The notes under the pieces are model-generated. The model did not search any database. It was not told the origin of the DNA and saw only the letters and a list, made by a program, of their open reading frames with translations. Positions 51,495-60,384 of a DNA stretch of 64,000 nt are shown piece after piece (the stretch's first letter is position 1; each line of letters opens with the position of its first letter). Source of the stretch: Paenibacillus whitsoniae (GTDB lineage: Bacteria; Bacillota; Bacilli; Paenibacillales; NBRC-103111); the NCBI RefSeq assembly GCF_003955665.1, contig NZ_RXHU01000011.1, forward strand, positions 170,050 through 234,049, given 5' to 3'. The translations under genes and the position numbers were made by a program.

Positions 51495-52616
51495 ATGCAT
51501 ACGACACCCGAATGGATCGAACAAGCTTGGGACGCAGGTGCCCGGAAAATAAAAAAAGCAAGCCTGCGCATCGGCGCACGCTTTCCGCACGGCTCCATCG
51601 ACGGCGAATATCACCTCATGCCGCCGGTGTACTGGACAGCCGGCTTCTGGACCGGCCTCCTGTGGCTCGTCTACCGCGAGCACGGTGACGAAGAGCTTCG
51701 CGCCATCGCCGAAGACTGCGAAGCGCAGCTCGACGCGCTGCTGCAGGACTACAGCTCATTAAGCCATGACATCGGCTTCATGTGGACGCTGAGCTCGCTC
51801 GCGCAGTGGCAGGTCACGGAGAGCGAAGCCTCTCACCGTAGAGGCATGCTGGCCGCCAGCCACCTCGCCGGCCGGTTCAACATCCAGGGCCGCTTCATCC
51901 GCGCCTGGAATCAACCCGAACGCATCGGTTGGGCCATCATCGACTGCCTCATGAACGTGCCCTTGCTGTATTGGGCCACGGAACAGACGGGCGACCCCCG
52001 CTTCCGCCACATCGCGGTCGCGCACACCCTCACCGCCGCGCAGCAGTTCCTGCGCAGCGACGGCTCGGTCCACCACGTCGTCTTCTTCGATCCCGAGACG
52101 GGGGAACGCACCGGCGCCGGCGGCGGGCAAGGCTACGCCGAAGGGTCTGCCTGGGCACGCGGCGCGGCCTGGGGCATCTACGGCTGGACGCTCGGCTGCC
52201 GGCACACAGGGCGCCGGGAATTCCTCGATGCCGCCGAACGCGCCGCTGCCTTCTTCCTGAACCATTTGCCGGAAGACCGTGTGCCTTACTGGGATTTTCG
52301 CCTGCCGACGCAGGAAGGTGCGCCGCGCGACTCCAGCGCCGCCGCCATTACGGCGACTGGGCTGCTCGACCTGGCGGACATCGTCGGCGGCGAAAAAGGC
52401 CGCTACTATCACGAGCAGGCACTCAGCATCCTGCACTCGCTGTATACGAACTATCACGCCGACGACAACGAGGAAGCGATTCTGCTTCACGGCACCGGCA
52501 ACCTGCCGATGAACCAGAACATCGACCGGCCGCTCATCTACGGCGACTACTATTACATGGAAGCATTGGCCAAGCTGAAGGGCAAGTCCGGTTTCTGGGG
52601 GCCATGGACGAGATAA
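51495..52616 (+). CDS. GH88 unsaturated glucuronyl hydrolase
   Basis: A 373-residue cytoplasmic enzyme that removes the 4,5-unsaturated uronic acid left by polysaccharide lyases. The alpha/alpha barrel carries the two catalytic Asp positions: Asp92 in LSHDIGFMW and Asp150 in IIDCLMNVPLL, which correspond to the known pair in the Bacillus sp. GL1 enzyme. YAEGSAWARGAAWGIYGW, RDSSAAAITATGLLDL and YGDYYYMEALAKL are further family signatures. No signal peptide is present. The ATG at 51495 has GGAG seven bases upstream. It sits between the PL8 lyase and a second importer, which fits a pathway for PL8 products. Confidence 0.93.
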   Translation: MHTTPEWIEQAWDAGARKIKKASLRIGARFPHGSIDGEYHLMPPVYWTAGFWTGLLWLVYREHGDEELRAIAEDCEAQLDALLQDYSSLSHDIGFMWTLSSLAQWQVTESEASHRRGMLAASHLAGRFNIQGRFIRAWNQPERIGWAIIDCLMNVPLLYWATEQTGDPRFRHIAVAHTLTAAQQFLRSDGSVHHVVFFDPETGERTGAGGGQGYAEGSAWARGAAWGIYGWTLGCRHTGRREFLDAAERAAAFFLNHLPEDRVPYWDFRLPTQEGAPRDSSAAAITATGLLDLADIVGGEKGRYYHEQALSILHSLYTNYHADDNEEAILLHGTGNLPMNQNIDRPLIYGDYYYMEALAKLKGKSGFWGPWTR

Positions 52617-52643
52617 ATCGCATAGCGGCGCGCTTTTCGCCCT

Positions 52644-52674
52644 CTGTTAATCGCACAAAATCATGTATATTGAG
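52644..52674 (+). promoter_or_regulatory. Shared PUL motif, copy upstream of the second importer
   Basis: CTGTTAAT...CAAAATCATGTATATTGAG lies 60 bp upstream of the permease start. It matches the copy at 51353 at nearly all of 31 positions. Confidence 0.65.
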
Positions 52675-52734
52675 CGCCAAAGCGCGTTTGCTATACGATA
52701 GCCTTACTTCAACCGAGAGGAAGTGACAGCAGCA

Positions 52735-53730
52735 ATGAAATCGATGGACGACTCGGTCTCTTCCGTGACCACCACCATCCCGCCAGCCACCGACGCGAAG
52801 CCGGTCGTCAGAACCGGTTGGCTGCAGCGCAAATACACCAAACGGGTGCTGAAACAAAACATTCCGCTTTACATCATGTTTATACCGATACTGATCTACT
52901 TTCTCATCTTCAAATACTATCCAATGACCGGCCTTGTGATTGCATTCAAAAAGTACACGTTCATCAAAGGCATTTGGGGCAGTCCTTGGGCGGGACTCGA
53001 TATGTTCAAACTCATCTTCTCCACCAAGCAGATGACGAATATCATCTGGAACACCCTTCGCCTGAGCGGACTCAGCATCATCATCGGCTTTCCGATGCCG
53101 ATCATCTTGGCACTGCTTCTGAATGAGGTCCGGAAAATGTGGTTCAAACGCATCGTGCAAACGTTCGTATACTTGCCCCACTTTCTGAACTGGGTCATTA
53201 TCGGCGGCATCGTCGTGACGATCTTCTCGCAAAGCACAGGGGCCATCAACCATGTCCTGGACAGCTTGTTCGGCTTCACGTACCCGTTCCTTTACAAAGA
53301 CGTATCGTGGATCACGATCTTCCTGACGTCCGGCATCTGGAAAGAAGCGGGCTGGGGCGCCATCATCTACTTGGCTGCGCTTACCTCCATCGACCAAAGC
53401 TTGTACGAAGCCGCGAGCATCGATGGGGCGAACAAATGGCAGCAGCTCATACGAATCACCGTTCCAGGCATCATCCCTACGGCTATTATCATGCTCATTC
53501 TCAAAATCGGCCATCTGATGGAAGTCGGCTTTGATCAAGTCTTTGTTCTGCAAAATAATACCGTTGCCGAAATTTCCGAGGTCATTTCAACCTTTATGTA
53601 CAAAACCGGTATTCAGCAAGCGCAATTCAGTCTCGCTACCGCAATGGGTTTATTCGAATCGCTGGTCGGCCTGCTGCTGGTCGTCATCGCCAATCGAATC
53701 GCCAGACGTTTCGGCCAAGGCCTATGGTAA
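52735..53730 (+). CDS. Carbohydrate ABC permease (LplB-like), second importer
   Basis: A 331-residue membrane subunit with a Thr/Pro-rich cytoplasmic N-terminus and six helices. The EAA loop is YEAASIDGANKWQQLIRITV. VIAFKKYTFIKGIWGSPWAG is the LplB-type segment also seen in the first importer. The ATG at 52735 is nine bases after AGGAAGTG; the in-frame GTG at 52723 lies inside that ribosome site. It starts the permease-permease-binding protein operon. Confidence 0.93.
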   Translation: MKSMDDSVSSVTTTIPPATDAKPVVRTGWLQRKYTKRVLKQNIPLYIMFIPILIYFLIFKYYPMTGLVIAFKKYTFIKGIWGSPWAGLDMFKLIFSTKQMTNIIWNTLRLSGLSIIIGFPMPIILALLLNEVRKMWFKRIVQTFVYLPHFLNWVIIGGIVVTIFSQSTGAINHVLDSLFGFTYPFLYKDVSWITIFLTSGIWKEAGWGAIIYLAALTSIDQSLYEAASIDGANKWQQLIRITVPGIIPTAIIMLILKIGHLMEVGFDQVFVLQNNTVAEISEVISTFMYKTGIQQAQFSLATAMGLFESLVGLLLVVIANRIARRFGQGLW

Positions 53731-53742
53731 GGAGGAACCACC

Positions 53743-54618
53743 ATGAAGCATACGACCGGTGAAAAAATATTTTACACCGTCAATTATCTGATTCTCGCAC
53801 TCGTCGGGCTGAGCTGCCTGCTTCCGCTCATTCATATCGCGGCCGTATCACTCAGCGATAAGCACGCCATCGCTTCCGGGAGCATCGCCTTCTGGCCGGT
53901 GAATCTGGAGCTAAGCGGCTATAAAGCGCTCCTGAAGGAAACACCGGTAGTCGAAGCGTTCCGCAACAGCGTTGTCATCACTGTCGTGGGGACGGCGCTC
54001 AATATGGTCGCCAGCATCTTGGCGGCATATCCGCTGTCCAAGCGTTACTTCATCGGACGCAGAGTCTACTCGTTCGGCATCATCTTCACCATGCTGTTCG
54101 GCGCAGGCCTCATCCCAAGCTACCTGCTGCTCAAAAGCCTCGGCCTGATCAATTCCTACTGGGCGCTCTGGTTGCCCGGCCTCGTCAGTGTCTGGAACAT
54201 GATGGTGCTGCGGAGCTTTTTTGAAGGGATGCCCGAGGAACTCGAAGAGGCCTCACGGATTGACGGCTGTTCGGAATGGCGGCTGATCACCCAAATCGTG
54301 CTGCCGCTCTCCACGCCAGTCTTGGCAGCGCTCTCTTTATTCTACGCGGTCGGCCATTGGAACTCGTTCATGAGCGTTCTGATCTATATTAACGATTCCA
54401 GCAAACACAACATGGCAGTTCTAATTCAACAAATGATTCAAAATTCAAGCCTCATGCAGGAAATGGCCAACGTGCAACCGGATCTTGCCCTCTCGCTCAC
54501 ACCGGAAGGGGTTAAAGCCGCAGGCATTATCGTCATGACCATTCCGATGCTGGTCGTATACCCATTCCTGCAGCGCTATTTTGTGAAAGGCGTGATGATC
54601 GGCGCAGTGAAAGGCTAA
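53743..54618 (+). CDS. Carbohydrate ABC permease (YtcP-like), second importer
   Basis: A 291-residue membrane subunit with six helices, the EAA loop EEASRIDGCSEWRLITQIVL and the typical C-terminus YFVKGVMIGAVKG. The ATG at 53743 follows AAGGAGG, 12 bp after the previous stop. It pairs with the LplB-like permease in a heterodimer. Confidence 0.93.
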   Translation: MKHTTGEKIFYTVNYLILALVGLSCLLPLIHIAAVSLSDKHAIASGSIAFWPVNLELSGYKALLKETPVVEAFRNSVVITVVGTALNMVASILAAYPLSKRYFIGRRVYSFGIIFTMLFGAGLIPSYLLLKSLGLINSYWALWLPGLVSVWNMMVLRSFFEGMPEELEEASRIDGCSEWRLITQIVLPLSTPVLAALSLFYAVGHWNSFMSVLIYINDSSKHNMAVLIQQMIQNSSLMQEMANVQPDLALSLTPEGVKAAGIIVMTIPMLVVYPFLQRYFVKGVMIGAVKG

Positions 54619-54722
54619 TGGCTTCCATACTTTGCCTAGGTGGTGATCCAACACATTCCGTGTAATTCAGTTTGAAAGCGATCCAAAGTATGCGACAATA
54701 TGACAAGGGGAGTGTCTATACA

Positions 54723-56390
54723 ATGAAAAAACAACTACTCAACAAAACCGTTACAACCTCTTTCGCATTGATGCTGGCAGGAAGCGTGCTGCTGACAGCC
54801 TGCGGTAGCAAGTCCGATGAAACGACAAGCACTCCAGGTGCAGCTTCCACTTCTTCTGCGACTGCTGCAGCAACTAAAGGACCTAAACCTAAAATTAAAG
54901 TGTCCATCTATGACCGCAATAACGTCCCTGAGGGCGAAGGTAAAATTACCGACAACCGTTGGACCAAATGGATTAATGAAAATGCGCCGGTTGAGGTCGA
55001 GTTTGTACCGGTCCCTAGGACGAATTCGCAGGAAAAGTGGAACGTGCTCTTCGCATCCGGCGACGCGCCTGATCTCATTTTAGAATTCTCCAATGCGTAT
55101 ATGAAAGATCTTGCCGCTAAAGGGCAAATCATCCCGCTCGACGACGCCATTGAGAAATATTCCACAACGTATAAGCAGTTCTTGAAAGATAACCCGATTA
55201 TTAAAACGCTGACATCCTATAACGGCAAAACGTTCTTCTTCGGACGCCTGCTGCCCGCTTCCACGAACCATTACCTGATGGTTCGCAATGACTGGCTCAA
55301 AAAGCTGAACCTGAAAGCTCCGACAACAGCCGAAGAATTTTACCAAGTAGCCAAAGCATTTACAGAGCAAGATCCGGATGGCAACGGTAAAAAGGATACG
55401 CTCGGCACAATTTTCACAGACATCGACATGTTCTACGGCTTTGAGCCGAGCTCGCCGGCTTGGATGTACCACCTGCAAGGCGACCAGTACGTTCGCTCTT
55501 GGGACCGTCTCCAAGCTTCTACCGAGCTGAAAAAGCGTCTGTATGATGCCGGAACGGTAGATAAAGATATTTTCGCAGATAAAACAGGTGCGAAAGCCCA
55601 ACAGGACTGGGTCAACGGCAAGCTGGGCATGTACGTCGGCGACGGCCTCGAAGGCTCGAAAGGTTATGGCATCTACGATACCCTGATGAAAAACAATCCA
55701 AATGCCGAAGTTTCCGTCATTCCGCTACCCAAAACGGAATTCGGTCAATACTCACCGGCAGGTGCAACACCGTTCCAATTTGATGCGGCGATCAACGCAA
55801 CGACCAAAAACGTCGAAGCCGTCATCAAATACGTCGACTGGCTCATGAGCGATTCGACAGCGAATACGCTGCAATACGGTCTGGAAGGTGTCCACTATCA
55901 GAAAGATGCGACAACCGGCTGCCCGAAACCGATCGATGTCGAGAAGAATAAGAAAGAATTGACCTGGAACGCCGACTTCTCCATGCTCAGCCAAACGTAT
56001 AAATTCGGCAAATGCGCCGAGTTTGTGAACACGTCACTCAACTTGAGCAAGCCGATCGACAAACAGTATGCTGAGCTGATCGCCAAAGGCCGCGATGCTT
56101 ACATTTCGCCGGATCGTCCGCTTTACTACGACCTGACATTGCCGGTGACACTCACCGATGACCTCGTCGTCATCAATAACACCGCAACAACAACGATCAC
56201 GAACACGATCACGAAAGCGATTGTCAGCGGAAGCAGCTACACGACCGAGCAAGCGATCAAAGACGCGAAAGAGGCTTGGGAAAAGAGCGGCGGCAAAAAA
56301 ATTGACGATTTCCAACAGAAAGCTTATACCGACTACAAAAATAACGGCGTCATCTTCACCAAAGATTTTTACCAATATATGAAAAAGTAA
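54723..56390 (+). CDS. ABC transporter substrate-binding lipoprotein, second importer
   Basis: A 555-residue lipoprotein with a signal peptide ending in the lipobox LTAC (Cys at about residue 23), a Thr/Ser/Ala-rich tether and a large binding domain (NRWTKWINENAPVEVEFVPV, FASGDAPDLILEFSNAYM, YGLEGVHYQKDATTG). The ATG at 54723 has GGGGAG ten bases upstream; the frame is open to 54672. A cre-like sequence (TTGAAAGCGATCCAA, one mismatch to consensus) near 54671 lies just before the gene. A terminator follows. Confidence 0.92.
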   Translation: MKKQLLNKTVTTSFALMLAGSVLLTACGSKSDETTSTPGAASTSSATAAATKGPKPKIKVSIYDRNNVPEGEGKITDNRWTKWINENAPVEVEFVPVPRTNSQEKWNVLFASGDAPDLILEFSNAYMKDLAAKGQIIPLDDAIEKYSTTYKQFLKDNPIIKTLTSYNGKTFFFGRLLPASTNHYLMVRNDWLKKLNLKAPTTAEEFYQVAKAFTEQDPDGNGKKDTLGTIFTDIDMFYGFEPSSPAWMYHLQGDQYVRSWDRLQASTELKKRLYDAGTVDKDIFADKTGAKAQQDWVNGKLGMYVGDGLEGSKGYGIYDTLMKNNPNAEVSVIPLPKTEFGQYSPAGATPFQFDAAINATTKNVEAVIKYVDWLMSDSTANTLQYGLEGVHYQKDATTGCPKPIDVEKNKKELTWNADFSMLSQTYKFGKCAEFVNTSLNLSKPIDKQYAELIAKGRDAYISPDRPLYYDLTLPVTLTDDLVVINNTATTTITNTITKAIVSGSSYTTEQAIKDAKEAWEKSGGKKIDDFQQKAYTDYKNNGVIFTKDFYQYMKK

Positions 56391-56401
56391 AGCATCATTT
56401 C

Positions 56402-56434
56402 GAAGGCGAGTACCTCACTCGCCTTCTCTCTCAT
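56402..56434 (+). terminator. Terminator of the second importer operon
   Basis: GAAGGCGAGT and ACTCGCCTTC are perfect 10-bp arms with a 5-base loop, followed by a pyrimidine-rich run. It lies 12 bases after the stop codon. Confidence 0.8.
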
Positions 56435-56506
56435 TTCCACTGCTTCTATACACGCAGAATTGTGTGGTAGACTGAAGACGGTCCTATTCGAAGGAGTGTT
56501 ACAACG

Positions 56507-58723
56507 ATGAGCAAAAATTGGTTCCACAGGCTGCTTCTCTCGTATTTGCCCGTCTTGCTTTTGCTTGTTTGTCTGTTTGCCTTTATCGGCATCGTTCAGC
56601 TAAGTGAGCTTTCCCAAAAGGAAGCCACCAAATCAAGCCGCGTCTATGCGCAAAATCTGCAAAACAACATCGATACCTCACTGCGTTCCATCGAATTGAT
56701 GATGATGGAAACCATATCCCGTAACGCCAAATTAACGTATTTTGCAGGCATGGAGAGCTCTCCCGAATTCATCATCGACCTCTCGCGTCTCTTGGAAAGC
56801 ATGCTCAACACGAATAGCTGGATTGATTCCGTCTACATCTATCGAGCCGGTGACGGTGCGATCGTGACGGACAAAACCAAGCTCATCATCGATCAGTTCG
56901 CTGACCGTGCTTTTATCGATGATAACCTGACCGAGCGCCCGAACGGTTGGAGCAGACCGCGCATATTTCAGGTTTTTCCAGACAGTACCGAGAAAGAAAA
57001 CGTCATTTCCATCGCCAAAGGCGTTCCACTCAGCGGCAAAGGAATTGCCCTGATGGTGGTTAACGTTAATATAGAAGCTATTCGGTCGTATTTGAGCAAT
57101 TTCGCTAGTTCTGACGTCAGCTACATCTCGGTCACGGACCAGCAAGGCAACGCTTTGTTCCAGCAAGACAAGGGTCCCGCAGATACCGAGGACATCATTC
57201 TCACCTCCGCCTACACCGGTTGGACCTATCACAGCGGATTAAAAGTGAAGTCATTCAGCAACCTTTTCAGCTACTTGACCAGCGGCTGGCTAATCGTAGG
57301 CTTCCTCGGGCTCGTTCTGGGCATCTGGTGGATGGTTTACATTTCCCGCAAAAACTACAAGCCGATCGAGACGATGATGTCCCGCATTCAGAAATACAAC
57401 CAGCAGCATCAACATGCGGCTATTCAGGAACCTTCCACAGATGAGCTCAGCTACATCGACTTTACGCTCAGCAATATGATCGAAGCTACGCAGGACTACG
57501 AGCACCGCGCGCAAGAGAACAAGCGCTATCGCCGCTTGCGCGTGTTTCAGGAGCTCGTCGAAGGTAACGGCTCGCTTAACGACAACGAGTGGCGCGAGGA
57601 ACTCAGCGAGATGAAGATCGGCACGCTGAACGGCGCCTCGGTCAGCATCATCGAAATCGATAAATATCCGGAGTTTATCCGGCAATATTCGCATGAAGAT
57701 CAGGGCTTGTTCAAATACATCCTGACCAAAGTCGTAGACGAAACGGCCAAAGCCGATTCTCTGCGCATTTGGCAGGAATGGGTGACCAATCACCGGCTGT
57801 GCGTCATCTATTTTGACGCCGACGAAGACAAGCCGCTGCATGGCGGCAGCCGCATCCTGGCGCAATCCGAGCAGATTCGCGTGTGGTTGCTCGAGAACCT
57901 GAAGCTGACTGTCACCTTCGGCATTGGGACGGCCGTTTCGGATGCCCGCGCCATCGCGCAATCGTACGAATCCGCGACCCAAGCGCTCAGCTACAAATCC
58001 GCGCTCGGCAGCAACCGCGTCATCGGCCACTGGGAAATCGAAGTGCTCTCCCACGACGATCTGTTTGTGTACCTGCAGTACGTGCGGACCATCGCACAGG
58101 CCTTCCGCGTCGGCAACGACGGCTGGCAGGAGCAGTTGACCTTGCTCTTTAACGGCCTCCGCTCCTTGCTGCTACCGAAGGAAGAAATCGACGGCGTTCT
58201 CATCTATATGAACTTCTTTTTCCAAAGAGAAATGATGGAGCTGCCGCCCGAGTATCAGGAACTATGGAACACCGAATTCCGTGCCAAATGGGAAGCGCGC
58301 ATGGAGTCGCTCGAAACGCTTGACGAGCTGGAATCGTTCTATCAGGAGCGCCTGACGGCCTGCACACGCCTCATGCGAAGCCTTCGCGAAGAAAAGGGTA
58401 ACCACGCCGTTGTCCGCCGGGTTCGCGAGTACATCGAGTCGCACTTCGACAATCCCGACCTGTCGCTCGCGATGCTCGGTGAACAGTTCAACATGAACAC
58501 CTCAAGCTTGAGCACGCTCTTCAAAGAGGAATTCGGCGAAAAATTCGTCGTCTATCTATGCCAGGTGCGCATGGAGCATGCCAAAGACATGCTGCGCAAC
58601 ACCGACCTCCCGATTCAGGACATTTCCGGCAAAGTCGGCTACCTGCACCCGATGTCCTTTATCCGGACGTTCAAAAAAACCGTCGGCGTCACACCCGGCG
58701 ACTACCGCAAAGTTCATCAGTGA
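56507..58723 (+). CDS. Transmembrane AraC-family regulator
   Basis: A 738-residue one-component regulator. Helix 1 (LLLSYLPVLLLLVCLFAFIG, about 8-30) and helix 2 (WLIVGFLGLVLGIWWMVYI, about 262-283) enclose an extracellular Cache-like sensor domain. A cytoplasmic middle region of about 350 residues leads to an AraC DNA-binding domain (about 640-735) with SLAMLGEQFNMNTSSLSTLF and VGYLHPMSFIRTFKKTVG. Such proteins sense oligosaccharides outside the cell and activate nearby transport genes directly. It lies after the second importer and is a good candidate for binding the shared 31-bp motif. The ATG follows GAAGGAG. Confidence 0.9.
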   Translation: MSKNWFHRLLLSYLPVLLLLVCLFAFIGIVQLSELSQKEATKSSRVYAQNLQNNIDTSLRSIELMMMETISRNAKLTYFAGMESSPEFIIDLSRLLESMLNTNSWIDSVYIYRAGDGAIVTDKTKLIIDQFADRAFIDDNLTERPNGWSRPRIFQVFPDSTEKENVISIAKGVPLSGKGIALMVVNVNIEAIRSYLSNFASSDVSYISVTDQQGNALFQQDKGPADTEDIILTSAYTGWTYHSGLKVKSFSNLFSYLTSGWLIVGFLGLVLGIWWMVYISRKNYKPIETMMSRIQKYNQQHQHAAIQEPSTDELSYIDFTLSNMIEATQDYEHRAQENKRYRRLRVFQELVEGNGSLNDNEWREELSEMKIGTLNGASVSIIEIDKYPEFIRQYSHEDQGLFKYILTKVVDETAKADSLRIWQEWVTNHRLCVIYFDADEDKPLHGGSRILAQSEQIRVWLLENLKLTVTFGIGTAVSDARAIAQSYESATQALSYKSALGSNRVIGHWEIEVLSHDDLFVYLQYVRTIAQAFRVGNDGWQEQLTLLFNGLRSLLLPKEEIDGVLIYMNFFFQREMMELPPEYQELWNTEFRAKWEARMESLETLDELESFYQERLTACTRLMRSLREEKGNHAVVRRVREYIESHFDNPDLSLAMLGEQFNMNTSSLSTLFKEEFGEKFVVYLCQVRMEHAKDMLRNTDLPIQDISGKVGYLHPMSFIRTFKKTVGVTPGDYRKVHQ

Positions 58724-58748
58724 GCGCCTCCGGCGCGCTCCACGCCAA

Positions 58749-58779
58749 AAAACCAGCAACCTCCGCGGTTGCTGGTTTT
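58749..58779. terminator. Bidirectional terminator between convergent regulators
   Basis: A 13-bp perfect stem (AAAACCAGCAACC and its complement) with a 5-base loop has A and T runs on the two sides. It ends both the AraC gene and the convergent response regulator. Confidence 0.92.
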
Positions 58780-58782
58780 CTT

Positions 58783-60384
58783 CTACCCTTGAAAGCTCTT
58801 CCGATACTCCTGTGGGGACAAACCGGTATATTTCTTAAACATTTTCGCAAAAAAGGAGAAATGCGAATACCCCGTTTGCTCTGCCACCGCACTCACTTTG
58901 TCATTGGACTCCGCGAGCAGCTTCTTCGCGCGCTCCATCCGAACCTTGAGGCTGAACTCCGAGATCGAGAGCCCGGTCTCCTTCTTGAACAACCGGGACA
59001 AGTACGCCGGGTTGAGATATACCGCTGCGGCCAGTTCCTCGCGGCTCAGCTCCTCGTGCAGATGCGTCTCGATATACTGGCAGACGCGCATTGTGACTGC
59101 CGATACGTCCTTCAGATGCTCGTTCATATAGTCACAGCAGCTCACTGCGACGCGAATCGCCCAGTTCTGCAATTGGTGGAGCGAACGCGTTGCCCCCGCG
59201 TAATCCTGCAGTTCTTGCGGAGGCAGCAGATCATGCACCGCCAGCCCTTTCTTATGGCACACCTGATACACCAGATGCAGCAAGCCATAGTAAATGGCTT
59301 CCACCGTCTCAGAGCCGATTTCTTCCCCCTGGTAGCGGGCAATCGTTTCCTGAATGCGCTGGATCAGCTCCTCTTTTTTCCCCGCCTCCAGTAAAACGCT
59401 CCAATCGCCGAAAGACGGCGCTTCCCGCTTTCTGCCGCTCGCCCCGTCCGCTGACTCCGCTTCCGTCAACACGCAGTTGCTCCGAGTCACATTGTTCCGC
59501 TCCGCTTGCCACAGATCCGCCACCCGCACCGCCACATCCGTCAGCGCCGTATACGAGCCCATGTAGCACGACAAGCTGCACTGAAAATAACGATTGCACG
59601 CCGCGATGAACCCTTCGCATCTCCGCCTCACTTCCTGCTCCGACAAACACGCCTCCGCATCGTACAGCAGCACCAGCGTCGATCCGTTCTCCTGAATCAC
59701 ACAGCCTTGCTGCTCCGCGACAATAAGCTCCGCCGCCGCCTTGCGAATCGCATACTCCATGATTTCCTCATCGCGGGCATTCAACGCCTCCTTCCAATGT
59801 TCCACGGAGATGAGAATCGGCAGAATCGTGCTCCTTATCTGTAGGGGCAGCTCATACATCTGGAAGTGCCGCAGCAACCGCTCCGGATTCGCCGGTATTT
59901 TTCCCCCTAACAGCTCTTGCCAGAAGCGTTCCACAATCGCTGGGAGTTCACTCACCCAGTGCTGATAATACGTCTTGTACGTCTCATGAAACTCCTGCTG
60001 CTCCTGATCCGCTCTAATCTTCTCCATGGCGCTGCCGACAATCTGATGCAACCGATCATGGTCCACGGGCTTCAACACATAGTCAAAGCTGCCGAGCCTG
60101 ACCGCCTGCTGCGCATATTCAAAGTTTGCATGTCCCGTGAGAAAAATCGTTTCCGTATGCGCCGAATGCGCCCGCACCCATTCTTGCAGCTGCAGCCCGT
60201 TCGCACCTGGCATCTCGATATCCGAGATCATAATGTCAATCCGCTGCGTGGACAAAATACGCTTCGCTTCCTCGACATCCAACGCCTCATAAATGCCGCC
60301 AATCGGCATGTCCGACCAATCGATGCCAACCGTAATGCCTTTGACTGCAAACTTCTCGTCATCCACGACCAGCAAGTTCATCAT
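58783..60384 (-). CDS. YesN-type AraC response regulator
   Basis: A 533-residue two-component regulator. The receiver has LLVVDDEKFAVKGI, the phospho-acceptor Asp in IMISDIEMPGANGLQ and the Lys of DYVLKPVDHDRL. A middle domain of about 270 residues follows, then an AraC domain (LSREELAAAVYLNPAYLSRL and AEQTGYSHFSFFAKMFKKYT). The start is ATG at 60384 or the next codon, behind AAGAAGGA. It overlaps the 3' end of the kinase gene by 26 bases, so the pair is co-transcribed. It may control the importers or the lyase. Confidence 0.92.
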   Translation of the reverse strand: MMNLLVVDDEKFAVKGITVGIDWSDMPIGGIYEALDVEEAKRILSTQRIDIMISDIEMPGANGLQLQEWVRAHSAHTETIFLTGHANFEYAQQAVRLGSFDYVLKPVDHDRLHQIVGSAMEKIRADQEQQEFHETYKTYYQHWVSELPAIVERFWQELLGGKIPANPERLLRHFQMYELPLQIRSTILPILISVEHWKEALNARDEEIMEYAIRKAAAELIVAEQQGCVIQENGSTLVLLYDAEACLSEQEVRRRCEGFIAACNRYFQCSLSCYMGSYTALTDVAVRVADLWQAERNNVTRSNCVLTEAESADGASGRKREAPSFGDWSVLLEAGKKEELIQRIQETIARYQGEEIGSETVEAIYYGLLHLVYQVCHKKGLAVHDLLPPQELQDYAGATRSLHQLQNWAIRVAVSCCDYMNEHLKDVSAVTMRVCQYIETHLHEELSREELAAAVYLNPAYLSRLFKKETGLSISEFSLKVRMERAKKLLAESNDKVSAVAEQTGYSHFSFFAKMFKKYTGLSPQEYRKSFQG

